Below, piece after piece: positions 4,841 to 5,916 of a stretch of 5,916 bases of DNA. The notes under the pieces are model-generated. The model was given only the letters and a program-made list of their open reading frames with translations. It was not told the origin of the DNA and did not search any database. Position 1 is the first letter of the stretch, and each line of letters begins with the position of its first letter. A program made the translations under genes and the position numbers. The stretch is from an uncultured Collinsella sp. (GTDB lineage: Bacteria > Actinomycetota > Coriobacteriia > Coriobacteriales > Coriobacteriaceae), in assembly GCA_900554985.1 (NCBI GenBank), contig USJQ01000075.1:1-5916 (forward strand). The letters are read 5' to 3'.

Positions 4841-5902
4841 CTATTCAATCATGCCGCGCTCGAGCGTACCGAGCGCCGCGCGGGCGTCCCATGCTGCAAT
4901 GCGCTTCTCGGTCTTCCACGTTTGGAAGAACCAACCGGCAGCCGGCGCAAACGAAGCCAGCTGGTTGGCGATAAACACGCGCTCGTAGGCATTGCGGCCC
5001 TCGGGCGTAACCGACGAGTTGGCAAAGATCGCCGCGCCCGACCATTCGCCCACCAGCACGGGGAACCCAGTCGAAATCGCTTCTTTAAGCTCGCGCTTGT
5101 TACGCGAAATCGCCGTCGTCAGCCCGCGAGGGCTCGTGATGTCGAGCGCATACTCGTCGCGGTAATGGTACAGGTGAAGATCCATGTAGACGTTCTTGTA
5201 CTTGGCGCCGCGCATAAAATGCTTCCACTCGCTGGGATGCCCCGACGACGAGAAGACGACGATCTTATCCTCGGGCATATACGAACGGACGAGCTCGTAG
5301 GCATCGCGATAGAAATTGCGCAGGTAGTGAGCAGGAATGCCATCCGTCATGGTGAAGAGGCTCTTGCGAACGCTCATCTGCGGCGTGTCCAGCAGCTCAA
5401 TGCCCAGCAGGCTCTCGGCCTCGCCATAGCGATCGGCCAAGCGCTCGAGCACGTCGAGTGCGACATGACGGCCGTTGGTGGACGAATGCCACTCGGCAAC
5501 AGCCTCCGGCGTGGTGGGCGAATCGTTGGAATCGCCCTGGCCACCGGGCACGGTTGCCAGATCGAGCAGCACGCGGATGTCGTACTTGGCAGCCCACTCA
5601 ATTGCGCGGTCGATGTAATCGACAACCGATATGTAGGAGGCATCGGACTCCTGTGAGCCAAAGGCATACCAGGGCACCGGCAGACGCACGGCATTGAGAC
5701 CGATCTGCGCCATGCGACGAAAATCGTCCTCGCTCACAAACGTCTCGTAATGGCGGCGCATGCGCTCGTTATAGGCGGCGGTACCCATGGCCTCCTGTAG
5801 CTCGGCCGCGTTGGATGCACCCGTCGCCGCGTACAGCGACGGGGTCACCCAAGGCTCGGGAATAAACCAGCCAGAGAGATCAACGCCGAGTATCCTCTCC
5901 AT
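4841..5902 (-). CDS. GH5-family glycosidase-like protein (exo-beta-1,3-glucanase-like), possible pseudoenzyme
   Basis: This 353-residue (beta/alpha)8-barrel protein resembles fungal exo-1,3-beta-glucanases of GH5. It starts with LGVDLSGWFIPEPWVTPSLY (5-24), the family entry motif, followed by an FVSEDDFRRMAQIGLNAVRLP block with the conserved Arg73. Later come GIELLDTPQ (167-175), HLY (243-245), VGEWS (284-288) with the presumed nucleophile Glu286, and GWFFQTWKTE (323-332). The strand-4 motif, normally ELLNEP with the acid/base Glu, here reads ELLDTP, so Asn and Glu become Asp172 and Thr173. The usual His of the strand-3 HGAPG motif is Ala116 (LATVPG). No signal peptide is visible, suggesting a cytoplasmic protein. 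ATG at 5902 is favoured by AAGGGGG five bases upstream; GTG at 5905 is possible. The frame is open to the window edge 11 bases away, so an upstream start cannot be excluded. Activity and substrate are unknown. Confidence 0.85.
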   Translation of the reverse strand: MERILGVDLSGWFIPEPWVTPSLYAATGASNAAELQEAMGTAAYNERMRRHYETFVSEDDFRRMAQIGLNAVRLPVPWYAFGSQESDASYISVVDYIDRAIEWAAKYDIRVLLDLATVPGGQGDSNDSPTTPEAVAEWHSSTNGRHVALDVLERLADRYGEAESLLGIELLDTPQMSVRKSLFTMTDGIPAHYLRNFYRDAYELVRSYMPEDKIVVFSSSGHPSEWKHFMRGAKYKNVYMDLHLYHYRDEYALDITSPRGLTTAISRNKRELKEAISTGFPVLVGEWSGAAIFANSSVTPEGRNAYERVFIANQLASFAPAAGWFFQTWKTEKRIAAWDARAALGTLERGMIE

Positions 5903-5907
5903 CACCG

Positions 5908-5914
5908 CCCCCTT
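5908..5914 (-). promoter_or_regulatory. ribosome binding site of the GH5-like gene
   Basis: AAGGGGG on the minus strand lies five bases before ATG 5902 and only two before GTG 5905, which favours the ATG. It supports a real start close to the window edge rather than a gene cut off by it. Confidence 0.5.
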
Positions 5915-5916
5915 CG

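Noticed and set aside
4814..5656. Plus-strand open frame of 280 codons opposite the GH5-like gene
   Set aside because: Shadow frame: the opposite strand shows ordered GH5 motifs, while this one shows none.

Overview
The window looks like part of the chromosome of a GC-rich gut actinobacterium of the class Coriobacteriia, most likely Collinsella or a close relative. This rests on base composition, codon use and the run RsmI-MetRS-RsmA-TatD. It is a judgement by eye, and no rRNA or other decisive marker is present. Every gene lies on the minus strand, so transcription runs from the right edge to the left edge.

In order of transcription: a GH5-type glycosidase-like protein (5902-4841); rsmI, a 16S rRNA 2'-O-ribose methyltransferase (4834-3956), six bases further on; metG, methionyl-tRNA synthetase (3886-2285), after 69 bases; a terminator-like hairpin (2213-2242); rsmA/ksgA, the 16S rRNA adenine dimethyltransferase (2174-1314); a TatD-family metal-dependent nuclease (1324-407) that overlaps rsmA by 11 bases; and an intact tRNA-Leu(CAG) gene (363-277) with its own plausible promoter and a strong intrinsic terminator. 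The core theme is translation: methylation of two regions of 16S rRNA, charging of tRNA-Met, and a leucine tRNA. TatD commonly sits beside metG and rsmA in Gram-positive genomes. The GH5-like protein is the odd member.

The left 276 bases hold no protein gene but are highly structured. A 64-base segment (end of the tRNA-Leu gene plus its terminator) occurs twice in direct orientation, 189 bases apart. The outer copy has lost the rest of the tRNA. Between the copies lie 125 GC-rich bases full of inverted repeats, with an inverted copy of the tRNA T-arm at one end. This looks like the scar of a tRNA-targeted element, or a palindromic repeat lodged in a duplicated tRNA end, possibly with a later inversion.

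The two observations most worth following are this rearranged tRNA-Leu tail and the GH5-like protein. The latter keeps the GH5 nucleophile motif (GEWS) but has DTP where the family has the acid/base Asn-Glu-Pro. I see no complete novel defence or mobile system in the window.
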